This document shows, one piece after another, positions 8,947 to 17,397 of a DNA stretch of 34,527 nt. Made by a program: the position numbers and the translations under genes. The stretch's first letter is position 1. The number at the start of each line of letters is the position of its first letter. Source of the DNA: Thermoguttaceae bacterium (lineage in GTDB: Bacteria; Planctomycetota; Planctomycetia; Pirellulales; Thermoguttaceae); assembly GCA_028695965.1 (NCBI GenBank), contig JAQVHZ010000022.1, positions 1-34,527 of the forward strand, given 5' to 3'. A model generated the notes under the pieces. The model saw nothing but the letters and a program-made list of their open reading frames with translations, made no database searches and was not told the DNA's origin.

Positions 8947-8974
8947 TTGACACAACCCTTATTTTCATTAAAAT
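8947..8974 (+). promoter_or_regulatory. Sigma70-type promoter of hemH
   Basis: TTGACA (8947-8952), 16 bases, then TAAAAT (8969-8974), about 45 bases upstream of the hemH ATG. Confidence 0.7.
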
Positions 8975-9019
8975 CAACACAATTATTTAGTCGTCATTCA
9001 AGAAAATGAAGGAAAAACA

Positions 9020-10189
9020 ATGTTCGACGCAGTTCTCTTAGCTTCCTATGGCGGACCCGAAGGCGCTCAGGAGATTGAACCCTTTTTAGACAAGATTCTT
9101 TCTGGCAAACACACTCCTCCTGAAAGACGCGTTGCAGTTGTCGAACGTTACCTGCGTTTTAACGGTATCAGTCCTCTTCCCAACGAATGTCGACGTTTTC
9201 TAAGCGAACTTCAAAACAGGTTTAAAGTATGTTCGAAACGACCTAAGCTCTATTGGGGCAATCTTTATTCACCCCCAACCTTTGAACAAGCGCTTTCTCA
9301 AATGGAAGCAGATTCCGTCAAAAGCGCGCTCGTTTTTCCGACGTCTGCATTCGGTTCTCCTCAGAGTTGTCAACGGTATCGTCTAGCCGTCCAAGAAGCG
9401 CTCGAGAAAAGAACCGACGCTTTTACGCGTTCGTGTGAAATAGCGTTTACGCCTCCTTTTTTCGATTTGCCGACGTTTTGTCGGGTAATTGCCGACGAAC
9501 TGCTGACCGCGCTCGCATATTCGGAGCTGGACGCCGAAGATCCATTCGGACTTTCATCCGTCTCCGAAAAGTCGAAGCGGTTAATCCTTTTCTCAGCGCA
9601 TTCGCTGCCAACCGCTGACGGCAAAGAGTCTCAATATAAACGTCAACTCATGACGGCGGCGACTACTGTTCTCCGAACAATGTTGAACTCGCCAGCGTAT
9701 GGCAGAAAAGAAGCAGCAGACGTCAATTCCTTGGACGGCGCGTTACTTGGATTTCCTAAAAGGAAGACCCTGCTTGCCAACGGCGCCCAAGAAGATGACT
9801 TCGATCCGGAGACAAAGGCTCTTCTCCTGGATCGATCATTAGACGCGGCGATCGTATTTCAAAGCCGGAGCGGCTCGCCGACTGCGCCTTGGCTAGGTCC
9901 GAGCATCGGCGAATTTTTGCGAGAGTACAAGAAACAACACCAGCTGTTGAAACAAGTCGTCGTTTCTCCACTTGGCTTCTTTTTTGAAAACATGGAGACG
10001 ATCTACGATCTGGACGTCGAATTTAGAGAAATATGTAACGAAATGGAAATTGAATATCGTCGCGCTCTTTGTTGCGGATCCTCGTCACGACTCATCGAGC
10101 TCGTTTTTCAACTAGCCCTTCTCGATCCTAAAGACTTCCCACACTGTCGTTGCAGCGAAGGAACGTGCGATCTCTCTTGCCGACTTTAA
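9020..10189 (+). CDS. hemH: Ferrochelatase
   Basis: 389 residues. Ferrochelatase inserts Fe2+ into a porphyrin in the last steps of heme synthesis. Visible landmarks are LLASYGGPEG at the start, YLRFNGISPLP, the YWGNLYSPPTFEQAL region, the metal-site His194 in LFSAHSLP, QSRSGSPTAPWLGP (about 281-293) and the conserved acidic residue Glu326 in GFFFENMETIYDLD. AAGGA six bases before the ATG fixes the start, and a good promoter lies upstream. Two oddities: an insertion of roughly 45 residues (about 228-273) before the C-terminal lobe, and a Cys-rich C-terminus (Cys351, 352, 376, 378, 383 and 387) that could hold a [2Fe-2S] cluster, as known in some ferrochelatases. Whether the substrate is protoporphyrin or coproporphyrin cannot be told. 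Confidence 0.93.
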   Translation: MFDAVLLASYGGPEGAQEIEPFLDKILSGKHTPPERRVAVVERYLRFNGISPLPNECRRFLSELQNRFKVCSKRPKLYWGNLYSPPTFEQALSQMEADSVKSALVFPTSAFGSPQSCQRYRLAVQEALEKRTDAFTRSCEIAFTPPFFDLPTFCRVIADELLTALAYSELDAEDPFGLSSVSEKSKRLILFSAHSLPTADGKESQYKRQLMTAATTVLRTMLNSPAYGRKEAADVNSLDGALLGFPKRKTLLANGAQEDDFDPETKALLLDRSLDAAIVFQSRSGSPTAPWLGPSIGEFLREYKKQHQLLKQVVVSPLGFFFENMETIYDLDVEFREICNEMEIEYRRALCCGSSSRLIELVFQLALLDPKDFPHCRCSEGTCDLSCRL

Positions 10190-10220
10190 TGGAGTTCATC
10201 TCAAAACCTACCAAACAAAA

Positions 10221-10244
10221 GCGAACAACCGGCCGGTTGTTCGC
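10221..10244. repeat. Perfect 24-bp palindrome after hemH, possible terminator
   Basis: GCGAACAACCGG is followed directly by its reverse complement. As RNA it would fold as a ten-pair stem with a four-base loop. It lies 32 bases after the hemH stop but has no adjacent U-run, so it may be a weak terminator, an RNA-stabilising stem or a protein site. Confidence 0.5.
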
Positions 10245-10327
10245 TCCTGGATTAGACTTTTAATACTCTGACTTGCTATCGTCCCTCACAAACTAAGACG
10301 TCAGGCTCGAAGACGCTGAGGGCGTCC

Positions 10328-10358
10328 ACAGAAACCGCAAGAGCTCAAGGCGGTTCTG
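10328..10358 (-). terminator. Hairpin downstream of glyA, probable terminator
   Basis: On the minus strand CAGAACCGC pairs with GCGGTTTCTG (one bulge) around CTTGAGCTCTT, 48 bases after the glyA stop. The tail is only weakly T-rich. A second small hairpin (GACGC/GCGTC, 10312-10326) follows. Confidence 0.45.
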
Positions 10359-10405
10359 CAAATCCTCATGCAAAGCGGAACACGGTCGAACAACTTGCTA
10401 GAATC

Positions 10406-11707
10406 TCAGTCAGTGATACCGGGGAACTTGAAACCAGAGCAGAACTCTTCAATTTCCGCACGAATAGTCGGAGCCACTTCCTCAATGTTATCGATGTTCG
10501 TGCAAACGCGATCAATCCATTCGGCAATCTTCTTCATTTCTGGTTCCTTCATGCCCGCGCTCGTAAGCGAAGGCGTGCCCAAACGAACGCCGCTCGTCTT
10601 AAAGGGAGAACGGGCGTCGCCAGGAACCATATTGAAGTTTGTGATAATACCGCATTTAGCAAGCGCTTGCGCCGCGTCTTTACCGGTAAATTCTTCCTTG
10701 CGGAAATCGAGAAGGAGGATATGCGTTTCCGTCCCGCCGCCCGCAATCGGACGACCAAGAGCTTCAAGCTCGGCGCACAACGCTTGAGCATTCTTGACGA
10801 TTTGCTTGCCGTAATCCTTGAATTCTTCTGTCTGTGCAAATTTAAACGCGGCAGCCATAGCGGCAATGGCGTTCATATGCGGTCCGCCTTGCATTGTCGG
10901 GAAAACGCCGCGATCTATCAATTGTGCAAGATTCCATTTAACGTCGCTATGATATTTATCGTGATAACGGTCCTCAATCTTGGACATAATGAAGCCGGCG
11001 CGCGGTCCGCGGAGCATCTTATGCGACGTGCTCGTGACGACGTCGCAGTGCGGAACCGGATCCGGATGGACCCCAGCGATAATAAGCGCGTTGATATGTG
11101 CAATATCAGCGACAAGATAAGCGTCAACTTCTCTAGCGATATCGGCAAACGCAGCATAATCAAGCTGGAAGGGATAGGCGCTCATGCCAGCCCAAATCAT
11201 CTTCGGACGTTCACGAAGAGCAATCTCACGAACTTCGGTCATGTCGAGACGACCGGTCTCCTGATTGGGACGATACGGAACTTGGATGAAATCCTGTCCA
11301 GAAAAACTTACTTTCCAACCGTGCGTCAAATGTCCGCCGTCAGAAACGGGGACGCCCATGACCTTGTCGCCGTGGTCTAAAATAGCGCGATAAACGGCGG
11401 CGTTTGCGGGCGAGCCAGAGTAAGGCTGAACGTTCATGTGTTCACAACCGAAAACTTCTTTACCGCGTTCAATCGCGAGATTTTCAAGGGCGTCAGTAAC
11501 TTCGTTTCCTTCATAGTATCGCGCGCCGGGGTACCCTTCGCTGTACTTGTTCGTAAAAATCGAACCGCAGGCTTCCAGAACGTCAAGAGAAGCGTAACTT
11601 TCCGAAGCGATCATTTTCAACGTCGTGCTTTCTAACTTCGCTTGACGTTGAATAAGATCATAGACCTCTGGGTCGTTGGCTTTTAAATGGGGATAACGTT
11701 CGCTCAT
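10406..11707 (-). CDS. glyA: Serine hydroxymethyltransferase
   Basis: 433 residues. It makes glycine and 5,10-methylene-tetrahydrofolate from serine, with PLP. Seen: ESTTLKMIASESYAS, TNKYSEGYPGARYYEGNE, NVQPYSGSPANAAVY, GGHLTHG, the PLP lysine Lys230 in TSTSHKMLRGPRAG, and FPTMQGGPHMNAIAA. The active-site segment differs a little from the textbook THKTLRGPRGG, and ADIAHINALI replaces the usual AHIAGL, so this is a divergent but intact SHMT. GGAG ten bases before the ATG supports the start. The gene stands alone, with divergent transcription to the DUF4091 gene on its upstream side. Confidence 0.96.
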   Translation of the reverse strand: MSERYPHLKANDPEVYDLIQRQAKLESTTLKMIASESYASLDVLEACGSIFTNKYSEGYPGARYYEGNEVTDALENLAIERGKEVFGCEHMNVQPYSGSPANAAVYRAILDHGDKVMGVPVSDGGHLTHGWKVSFSGQDFIQVPYRPNQETGRLDMTEVREIALRERPKMIWAGMSAYPFQLDYAAFADIAREVDAYLVADIAHINALIIAGVHPDPVPHCDVVTSTSHKMLRGPRAGFIMSKIEDRYHDKYHSDVKWNLAQLIDRGVFPTMQGGPHMNAIAAMAAAFKFAQTEEFKDYGKQIVKNAQALCAELEALGRPIAGGGTETHILLLDFRKEEFTGKDAAQALAKCGIITNFNMVPGDARSPFKTSGVRLGTPSLTSAGMKEPEMKKIAEWIDRVCTNIDNIEEVAPTIRAEIEEFCSGFKFPGITD

Positions 11708-12049
11708 CTTGAAAAAACTCCACTAACACGCAAAAAACGTTAAAATATTCATCGTCTCACGTTTTCGAACAAATCGGTTGTCGTCGAAAACTCGGCAAAA
11801 CTCAAAAGAGACGTAAAGCAACAAAAATATTACTGCTCAGAAGGAAAGATGGGAACGTCTCTTTCGTTAGTCGTCTGTCAAAACAAACGGCTCCATTGTC
11901 GCGATATTCTAACCTAAGAGAAAATTTTTTCGAGGGGGTAAGCGCCGGACAACAGTTTTTGGTACAATCAATGGAGGCGTGAATCTCTCGTAGTCGCGCC
12001 GAACAAAACTTACTATTATAGTCCCTTTCAACTAGATAGGATTGTTCAA
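11708..12049. other. Divergent intergenic region between glyA and DUF4091 gene
   Basis: 342 bases with no credible gene. It must carry both promoters; TACAAT at 11963-11968 is a possible -10 box for the plus-strand gene but lacks a clear -35 partner. I see no riboswitch or tRNA. Confidence 0.4.
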
Positions 12050-14014
12050 ATGAAAAACAACTATAATTTGCCAATTCTAGCAGCGTTTGTCATAACGCTT
12101 GGGCTAACGTCAAACCTTCATGCGCAAACGTTCGACGTCTGGACTCTCGACGTTCACTCGAAGATTTTCTCAGACTCACAACCCGCCGAAACCAAAAATA
12201 TCGCTATTTCAGCAGCGTCTAACGAATTTGAATCTGCACAATTTGCGATTCGAAGCTCAGTCGATCAACCTGGCGTTACAATAACTCCGTCAGCGTTGAC
12301 CTGTGAAAAAACAGGGCAAAAAATCGACGCTTCAAACATCCGCATTCGGCGAATCGGTATGCTTCACATTACCAAAAACACGCAACAAGCCGATGAAATT
12401 GTCGTCCGAAAAGCGCCCTGTGATTTGCCTGAAATCCTGTACGACGAAAATGTTGTCTCGTTAAAAGCAGACGAAACAATGGGGATTTGGGTTACCGTTT
12501 TCGTTCCTAAGGGCGTCGCTGCGGGCAACTACGTCGGTTCAATCGCTATTAGAAACGAAAATATCGAAACGGAACTTCCGCTCTCGCTGGAAGTTTTTCC
12601 CTTTGAACTGCCGGACACGCGCCACCTTTATATGACGAATTGGTGGAGTCTTTCGAATATAGCTAGATACCACGAGCTCGAATATTTAAGCGAAGAATAC
12701 TGGGTTATGGTTGAAAAATATTTGAAGAACATGGGCGAACATCGTCAAAACGTCATTCTCGTTCCATGGATCCCCAGCTCCGGCAAATTCCTTAGAGCCG
12801 TTCGCAAAGAAGACGGAACGTTCGAATACGATTTCTCGGGGTTCGAACGCCTCCTGCAGCTTGCTGAAAAATACGGCGTGGCGGAGCGAATCGAATTGTC
12901 TCACGTGGGCGGGGTCAATCGTGAAAGCCATTCAATTGACTTCATCTCTACTAGCCTTTTCGACGAAAAAACACAAGAGAACGTTACCCTTTCCGTCGAC
13001 GAATGGCTTGAACCGTCGCTCAAAGCGCTTTGCGACTATCTGAAAAAAACCGGACGTCTCGAACGCGCGATGATTCACGTTGCTGACGAGCCGTATTTAC
13101 AAGATATTGAGGCGTGGCGCGCCGCCTCAAAACGCATTCGGGACATTGCGCCCGAACTCAAGCAGATTGACGCGATCGAGACGATGAATTTCTCTAATCG
13201 ACTTGACGTTTGGGTCCCTAAACTTACGCACTTCGACCGTTGGCGGCAAGGTTATGAAACAAGACGCGACCAAGGCGAATTTTGGTATTACATCTGCTGT
13301 CATCCTGTTGGAGTTCACTACCCCAACCGTTTTATGGACCTGCCCAGCGCTCGGATCCGCGTTTTGCACTGGATTAACTATTCTGAAAACCTCGTTGGTT
13401 ATTTGCACTGGGGATACAACTATTGGCAAGGAGACGCATACGGTCCCCCCACGGAAACCTATGGGTCCGGCGACACACATCTCGTTTACCCAACCAAAGA
13501 CGGTCTGCTCGACTCCATTCGCTGGGAACTTCAACGTGAAAGCGTAGAGGACTTCGAGTACCTGAAACTGCTAGAAGAGAGCGTCGCTCAATACAAGAGC
13601 GAACTCGATCCGGAAATAGCCTGGATGATCGATCCCAAAAGCCGACCGATGGAACTTGCCAGAAAGATTGTTCCCGACTTGGTTAACACGACGACTGACG
13701 GTATGCTAATCCAACAAACGCGTTTAGAACTCGCACGGGAAATTGAAGCGGCAACGGGCGATTTGAAATTGGTTGTTCAAACATTCCCGGAAGTTGGAAG
13801 AGTAATCTACACCGGCCCTAGCCTTGTCGAATTATACGGCGTTACTACGCCCGGCGCGACAATAACGATTAATGGTGAAAAGACGGCGGTTACCGACGAC
13901 GGATACTTCAAGCGTCTTTTCCATGCAAGCGCTGCAGGCACAATAGATATTTCAGTACAGGCGACGCTTGGTGAAAAATCGGTTCAGACGACGCGCACTT
14001 TTACAGTCAAGTAA
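12050..14014 (+). CDS. Secreted DUF4091 (glycoside-hydrolase-like) protein
   Basis: 654 residues with an N-terminal signal peptide (MKNNYNLPILAAFVITLGLT, cut near LHA-Q). AGGA nine bases upstream of the ATG supports the start. Residues about 30-190 form a beta-sandwich (NEFESAQFAIRSS and ETMGIWVTVFVPKGVAAGNY), about 195-440 a barrel-like region with HVADEP, and about 440-530 the DUF4091 segment: FWYYICCHP, LHWINYSENLVGYLHWGYNYW, then LDSIRWELQRESVEDFEYL. The last ~80 residues look like an Ig-type domain. DUF4091 proteins are thought to be glycoside hydrolases (related to GH families with TIM barrels), but the substrate is unknown. The acidic residues in HVADEP are candidate catalytic residues. 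It is flanked by a terminator and not in an operon. Confidence 0.87.
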   Translation: MKNNYNLPILAAFVITLGLTSNLHAQTFDVWTLDVHSKIFSDSQPAETKNIAISAASNEFESAQFAIRSSVDQPGVTITPSALTCEKTGQKIDASNIRIRRIGMLHITKNTQQADEIVVRKAPCDLPEILYDENVVSLKADETMGIWVTVFVPKGVAAGNYVGSIAIRNENIETELPLSLEVFPFELPDTRHLYMTNWWSLSNIARYHELEYLSEEYWVMVEKYLKNMGEHRQNVILVPWIPSSGKFLRAVRKEDGTFEYDFSGFERLLQLAEKYGVAERIELSHVGGVNRESHSIDFISTSLFDEKTQENVTLSVDEWLEPSLKALCDYLKKTGRLERAMIHVADEPYLQDIEAWRAASKRIRDIAPELKQIDAIETMNFSNRLDVWVPKLTHFDRWRQGYETRRDQGEFWYYICCHPVGVHYPNRFMDLPSARIRVLHWINYSENLVGYLHWGYNYWQGDAYGPPTETYGSGDTHLVYPTKDGLLDSIRWELQRESVEDFEYLKLLEESVAQYKSELDPEIAWMIDPKSRPMELARKIVPDLVNTTTDGMLIQQTRLELAREIEAATGDLKLVVQTFPEVGRVIYTGPSLVELYGVTTPGATITINGEKTAVTDDGYFKRLFHASAAGTIDISVQATLGEKSVQTTRTFTVK

Positions 14015-14025
14015 ACGGACGCCTT

Positions 14026-14064
14026 AGCGGTTCCAATCCTGCCAATATAGCGATTGGAACCGCT
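14026..14064. terminator. Hairpin between convergent genes, terminator
   Basis: AGCGGTTCCAATC (14026-14038) pairs perfectly with GATTGGAACCGCT (14052-14064). It lies between the convergent DUF4091 and bioA ends. It has only a short TCTT tail, so efficiency is uncertain. Confidence 0.75.
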
Positions 14065-14081
14065 TCTTAACGCTCAATAGC

Positions 14082-15281
14082 TCATCGTTTAAACCAAGCC
14101 TTCATGCAGTCCAGTACTCGAACTAACTCCTCTTCACGAATCACGTACGGAACCATTGCGTACAAATATTTTATAAACGGCCGAGCAAAAACGCCCCGTT
14201 CGTATGCAAACTCGCGATACCCGTCTATTGCAGAAGCGTCGTATGTTTCTATACATACGCATCCGCCAATTATTCGAATCTCGCGGATACGATCGTCTTG
14301 GAATCCTTCAAACTCACGCCGAGTAATCAATTCGATTTTAGCAATTCTTTCGAGATAATTCCCCTCTTCAAAGAGCGAAATAGACGCAAGAGCTGCGGCG
14401 CACGCTAGTGGATTCCCCATAAAAGTTGGACCGTGCATCAACGCCTTTTGGGGATCTGAACTGTAAAAAGCGCGGTATACTTTCTCGTTAGCGACAGTAG
14501 CGGCGTGACCAATGTATCCGCCAGTTAACGCCTTACCAAGACACACAATGTCGGGCACAACAAGGTCCGAAACAAACCTATTCCCTGTTCTGCCAAATCC
14601 TGTGGCAACTTCGTCAAAGATTAGCAAGACGTCATGTTTGTCGCATAATTCTCTAGCGCGCTTTAAAAAGGCGACGTCATATATGCGCATCCCGCCCGCG
14701 CATTGAAGAAGAGGTTCGACAAGAAAACAATTCAACTCTTCGCCATATTGATTAAACGCAAATTCTAAAGCGGATAGCTCCGTTGGAATATGAATGTTAT
14801 ATCGTTTTTCACCATACGCCTTGAGAACGTGATGATAATCGTCGTCGTCGCCCGCTTCCATCGTTTTAAAGGTGTCGCCATGATAACTATTCATTAGGGA
14901 GAGAATTTTTGTTCGGTTACAATTGCCTTGGTTAACATGGTATTGCAGGGCCATTTTCAAGGCAACCTCAACACAAACACTCCCCGAATCAGAGAAAAAA
15001 GAGTATTTCAAATCACCGGGCAAAAGCTCTTCTAATTTGTCCGCCAGCCGCTCAACGGGGTCGTGAGTCAAACCCGCCAACATAACGTGAGAAAAACATT
15101 CTGCTTGCTCAATGATCGCTTTTGTAATGACAGGATGTTTATATCCATGAATAACAGACCACCAAGAAGAAATTGAATCGATCAACTTCTTGTTCTCCGT
15201 GTATAGAAAGACGCCTTCGGCGTCTACGATCCGGTAAGGAGCCGGTAAAGTCTTCATCTGTTGGTATGGTCGCCAGAGCAT
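14082..15281 (-). CDS. bioA: Adenosylmethionine-8-amino-7-oxononanoate aminotransferase
   Basis: 399 residues. It converts 7-keto-8-aminopelargonate to 7,8-diaminopelargonate using S-adenosylmethionine as amino donor, with PLP. Typical BioA signatures are WRPYQQMKT at the N-terminus, DSISSWWSVIHGYKHP, SFFSDSGSVCVEVALKMALQ, NSYHGDTFKTMEAGDDD, LIFDEVATGFGRTG, the PLP lysine in CLGKALTGGYIG and HGPTFMGNPLACAAA. The WW pair and the HGPTFMGNP segment distinguish BioA from other class III aminotransferases. GAGG five bases before the ATG is a good ribosome binding site. It lies nine bases after bioD, so the two form one transcript running from the BirA-type operator at 16146. Confidence 0.97.
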   Translation of the reverse strand: MLWRPYQQMKTLPAPYRIVDAEGVFLYTENKKLIDSISSWWSVIHGYKHPVITKAIIEQAECFSHVMLAGLTHDPVERLADKLEELLPGDLKYSFFSDSGSVCVEVALKMALQYHVNQGNCNRTKILSLMNSYHGDTFKTMEAGDDDDYHHVLKAYGEKRYNIHIPTELSALEFAFNQYGEELNCFLVEPLLQCAGGMRIYDVAFLKRARELCDKHDVLLIFDEVATGFGRTGNRFVSDLVVPDIVCLGKALTGGYIGHAATVANEKVYRAFYSSDPQKALMHGPTFMGNPLACAAALASISLFEEGNYLERIAKIELITRREFEGFQDDRIREIRIIGGCVCIETYDASAIDGYREFAYERGVFARPFIKYLYAMVPYVIREEELVRVLDCMKAWFKR

Positions 15282-15290
15282 CGTAACCTC

Positions 15291-15977
15291 TCATTCAATA
15301 AATAAATCTTTCAAAGCGTCGATTTCAAGTCCAAATTCGCAATCTCCCTCTGAAACGCAGGCAACAACGGGAACCCCCGTTAGCTGTTCGCATATCGTTA
15401 AATTATCCTTCTCAATGTAATTTCCTGCGTTGTATCGATTAAAAATGATTCCACGAATTGCAATCTTCTTGCTTTGCATATAATTTACGGTCAGCACAAC
15501 GTTATTAATTGCTCCCAAACCTGCATCGGCAACAATTACGCAAGCCAAATCTAACGCTTGGACAATATCTTCCAAAAGAATCTTCGTCTCTTCAAAATAG
15601 ATCGGACATACAATACCGCCGCTTCCTTCAACAGCAACATAATCATACTCTTCGCAAAGCGTATCAAAACCCTTTTTAACAACGTCCATTCGAACGGGAT
15701 TCCCCTCGAGTCTAGAAGCCAAATGCGGGGAAGCAGCCGCTTCGTAAACATACGGACACATCGTCGCAAGATCTTGCTCAATTCTGGAACGTTCTTTCAC
15801 CCATAATGCGTCCCCTGGAACGAGCTTCCCGTCTTTATCCCGAATATTCCCGCTCAAGGCACATTTATAATAGGCCGTTTTTATTCCCGCATCATGCAAT
15901 TTTTTGACAATCAGCCCGGAAACATATGTCTTGCCAACGTCGGTGCCCGTACCCGTAATGAATAACTTCTTTGTCAT
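15291..15977 (-). CDS. bioD: Dethiobiotin synthetase
   Basis: 228 residues. BioD closes the ureido ring of dethiobiotin from diaminopelargonate, CO2 and ATP. The start MTKKLFITGTGTDVGKT contains the P-loop (residues 9-17), followed by YYKCALSG (substrate lysine), ASPHLAS, VAVEGSGGIVCPI (VEGxGG motif) and IVADAGLGAINNVVLT. I prefer the ATG at 15977 because the family starts close to the P-loop and GGGA lies six bases upstream; the ATG at 15989 would add four residues. bioA follows after nine bases. bioB and bioF are not in this stretch, although an oxoamine synthase fragment of the BioF superfamily lies at the right edge. Confidence 0.96.
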   Translation of the reverse strand: MTKKLFITGTGTDVGKTYVSGLIVKKLHDAGIKTAYYKCALSGNIRDKDGKLVPGDALWVKERSRIEQDLATMCPYVYEAAASPHLASRLEGNPVRMDVVKKGFDTLCEEYDYVAVEGSGGIVCPIYFEETKILLEDIVQALDLACVIVADAGLGAINNVVLTVNYMQSKKIAIRGIIFNRYNAGNYIEKDNLTICEQLTGVPVVACVSEGDCEFGLEIDALKDLFIE

Positions 15978-16145
15978 CCTAAGTCCCATTGAATGTCATT
16001 TCTCTCCATCGTCTCGCCAACGACACACAATAATATTGGGGACGAGTATGCAAGGCTACGTCGGCGCACAATATAAGGCGACTCGTCTGTTTACAATCAT
16101 CGAGTGAAGTTGACATTGCTGTTGAAAGTAGCATAAACCGCATTA

Positions 16146-16177
16146 TTGTCAACTCGTTTTTTTAAAATGGTTGACAA
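16146..16177 (-). promoter_or_regulatory. BirA operator of bioDA
   Basis: TTGTCAACT-N14-GGTTGACAA. It matches the known BirA operator layout (TTGTnAACC, 14-15 bases, GGTTnACAA) with inverted half-sites exact over eight positions. It lies about 170 bases upstream of bioD. On the minus strand the bioD-proximal half contains TTGACA, a perfect -35 hexamer, so bound BirA would block transcription; the -10 (TACTTT after 16 bases) is weak. A bifunctional BirA repressor elsewhere in the genome is implied. Confidence 0.8.
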
Positions 16178-16448
16178 CAATGCTGGAAGCAATAGATATG
16201 TGGATAATTCACACAAGTATCGTAAGACTTCGCTTATAGGGAGTTTTATTAGTGCGTACTTAAGGAATCTTTATTAGATCTTTCGAAGAAAAGGCATGAA
16301 AACGCACCCAAAAGTTTTTCATCGGTGGAGAAAAACGTAAATCTGGCAAGAAACCGCAAAGAAATATAATTTACAGCGTCTGACGCGACGTCGTCCAAGC
16401 GCCTAAAAGAAAGTCGACGTCTCTGCTCCACCAACCTTCTAGCCTGTT

Positions 16449-16494
16449 GCAACTGAAGTCAGCGGCCTCGCCCGAGAACCCCTAATTCAGTTGC
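16449..16494 (-). terminator. Stem-loop downstream of the IMPase-like gene
   Basis: GCAACTGAA and TTCAGTTGC form a perfect nine-pair stem with a 28-base loop that contains a smaller CTCG/CGAG stem. It starts 20 bases after the stop codon. There is no U-run, so termination is only one possibility. Confidence 0.4.
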
Positions 16495-16513
16495 ATAAGC
16501 AGAACAAGGACGC

Positions 16514-17368
16514 TCAATCGTTCAATAGGGTTAAGAATCCACGATGAAGTTCCGAATTAGCCGTTGCCAAAATAGGATGAACGGCAAGATCAAACGCTCT
16601 TCCATCCGGATGCGTTACGACCCCGCCGGCTTCCAAAATCAATAAAACGCCGGCTGCAACGTCCCAAGGATGCGCGCACTGACAAACAGCGCCATCAAAC
16701 CGTCCGCAGGCGACGTAGGCAAGGTTTAAGGCTGTCGAGCCGGTACGGCGCATCGCCTGACAAACCGGAAGGCAACGCGTGAACGCTAAATAGTCAGGCG
16801 AGTCAAGTTTCGTCTCCGTAGGGAACGATATCGTCGTCAACGCGTTTGCCGGGCGCAGCACAGAGCTCGTCTGAAGCCGAACGCCGTTCAAATAAGCGCC
16901 TTGTCCACGTTCCGCTGTAAAAAGCTCGCCAGAATTTGGGTCGTGAATGACGCCGCAAAGCAGTTCGTTTCCACGCGCTAGCGCTATCGACGTGCAGAAA
17001 AAAGGCACGCCGTGAACAAAATTAGTCGTTCCGTCAAGAGGATCGACAATCCACGTGTAAGGCAAGTTGCTCGGAGCTTTACTTCCGCATTCCGACTCCT
17101 TCAACATCTTTTTTTCAGACGTTGAACCCGTAAAGTTAGCGCCAAACGAAGGCGTCGCGCCTTGCGATTCTTCACCTAAAAAATAATGCTCCGGAAAAGC
17201 CGTAAGCAAAATCTCTTCGATTCGGCGTTGGGAAGCGACGTCCGCTTCTGTAACTAAATCGGCAGGGCTCTTTTCGCGGAACCCAACTTTTCCCAACTTT
17301 TCCTTTAAGATTGCGCCCGCTTCTAACGCAGCGCGTTTCGCTTGTTCTAAGTATATCGAAGAATTCAT
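16514..17368 (-). CDS. Inositol monophosphatase family protein (SuhB-like)
   Basis: 284 residues. The Mg2+ site residues of the family are all present: Glu66-Glu67 in GEES, Asp109 and Asp112 in WIVDPLDGTTNF, and Asp in HPWDVAAG near the C-terminus. Such enzymes hydrolyse inositol-1-phosphate or other sugar or nucleotide monophosphates (for example histidinol phosphate or PAP), so the substrate is open. Between GEES and WIVDP there is a stretch of about 38 residues, longer than the usual 10-20, rich in Ser, Gly and Lys. It lies 29 bases downstream of rnhA and is likely co-transcribed with it. Confidence 0.9.
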   Translation of the reverse strand: MNSSIYLEQAKRAALEAGAILKEKLGKVGFREKSPADLVTEADVASQRRIEEILLTAFPEHYFLGEESQGATPSFGANFTGSTSEKKMLKESECGSKAPSNLPYTWIVDPLDGTTNFVHGVPFFCTSIALARGNELLCGVIHDPNSGELFTAERGQGAYLNGVRLQTSSVLRPANALTTISFPTETKLDSPDYLAFTRCLPVCQAMRRTGSTALNLAYVACGRFDGAVCQCAHPWDVAAGVLLILEAGGVVTHPDGRAFDLAVHPILATANSELHRGFLTLLND

Positions 17369-17397
17369 GTTATCTTTTGTAGAATAGCGTTGTTCGA

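Larger units (their letters stand above)
15978..16513. other. Gene-poor region upstream of bioD
   Basis: 536 bases. It contains the BirA operator (16146-16177), a stem-loop (16449-16494) and otherwise no believable gene; the small open frame at 16249-16452 has no ribosome binding site or recognisable product. Confidence 0.5.

Noticed and set aside
16199-16207. Perfect DnaA box (TGTGGATAA)
   Set aside because: A single 9-base match is expected by chance in a window of this size, and there is no cluster of boxes, AT-rich unwinding region or dnaA/dnaN gene nearby.
16249-16452. 67-codon open frame on the minus strand
   Set aside because: No ribosome binding site or family resemblance; composition looks like translated non-coding DNA.
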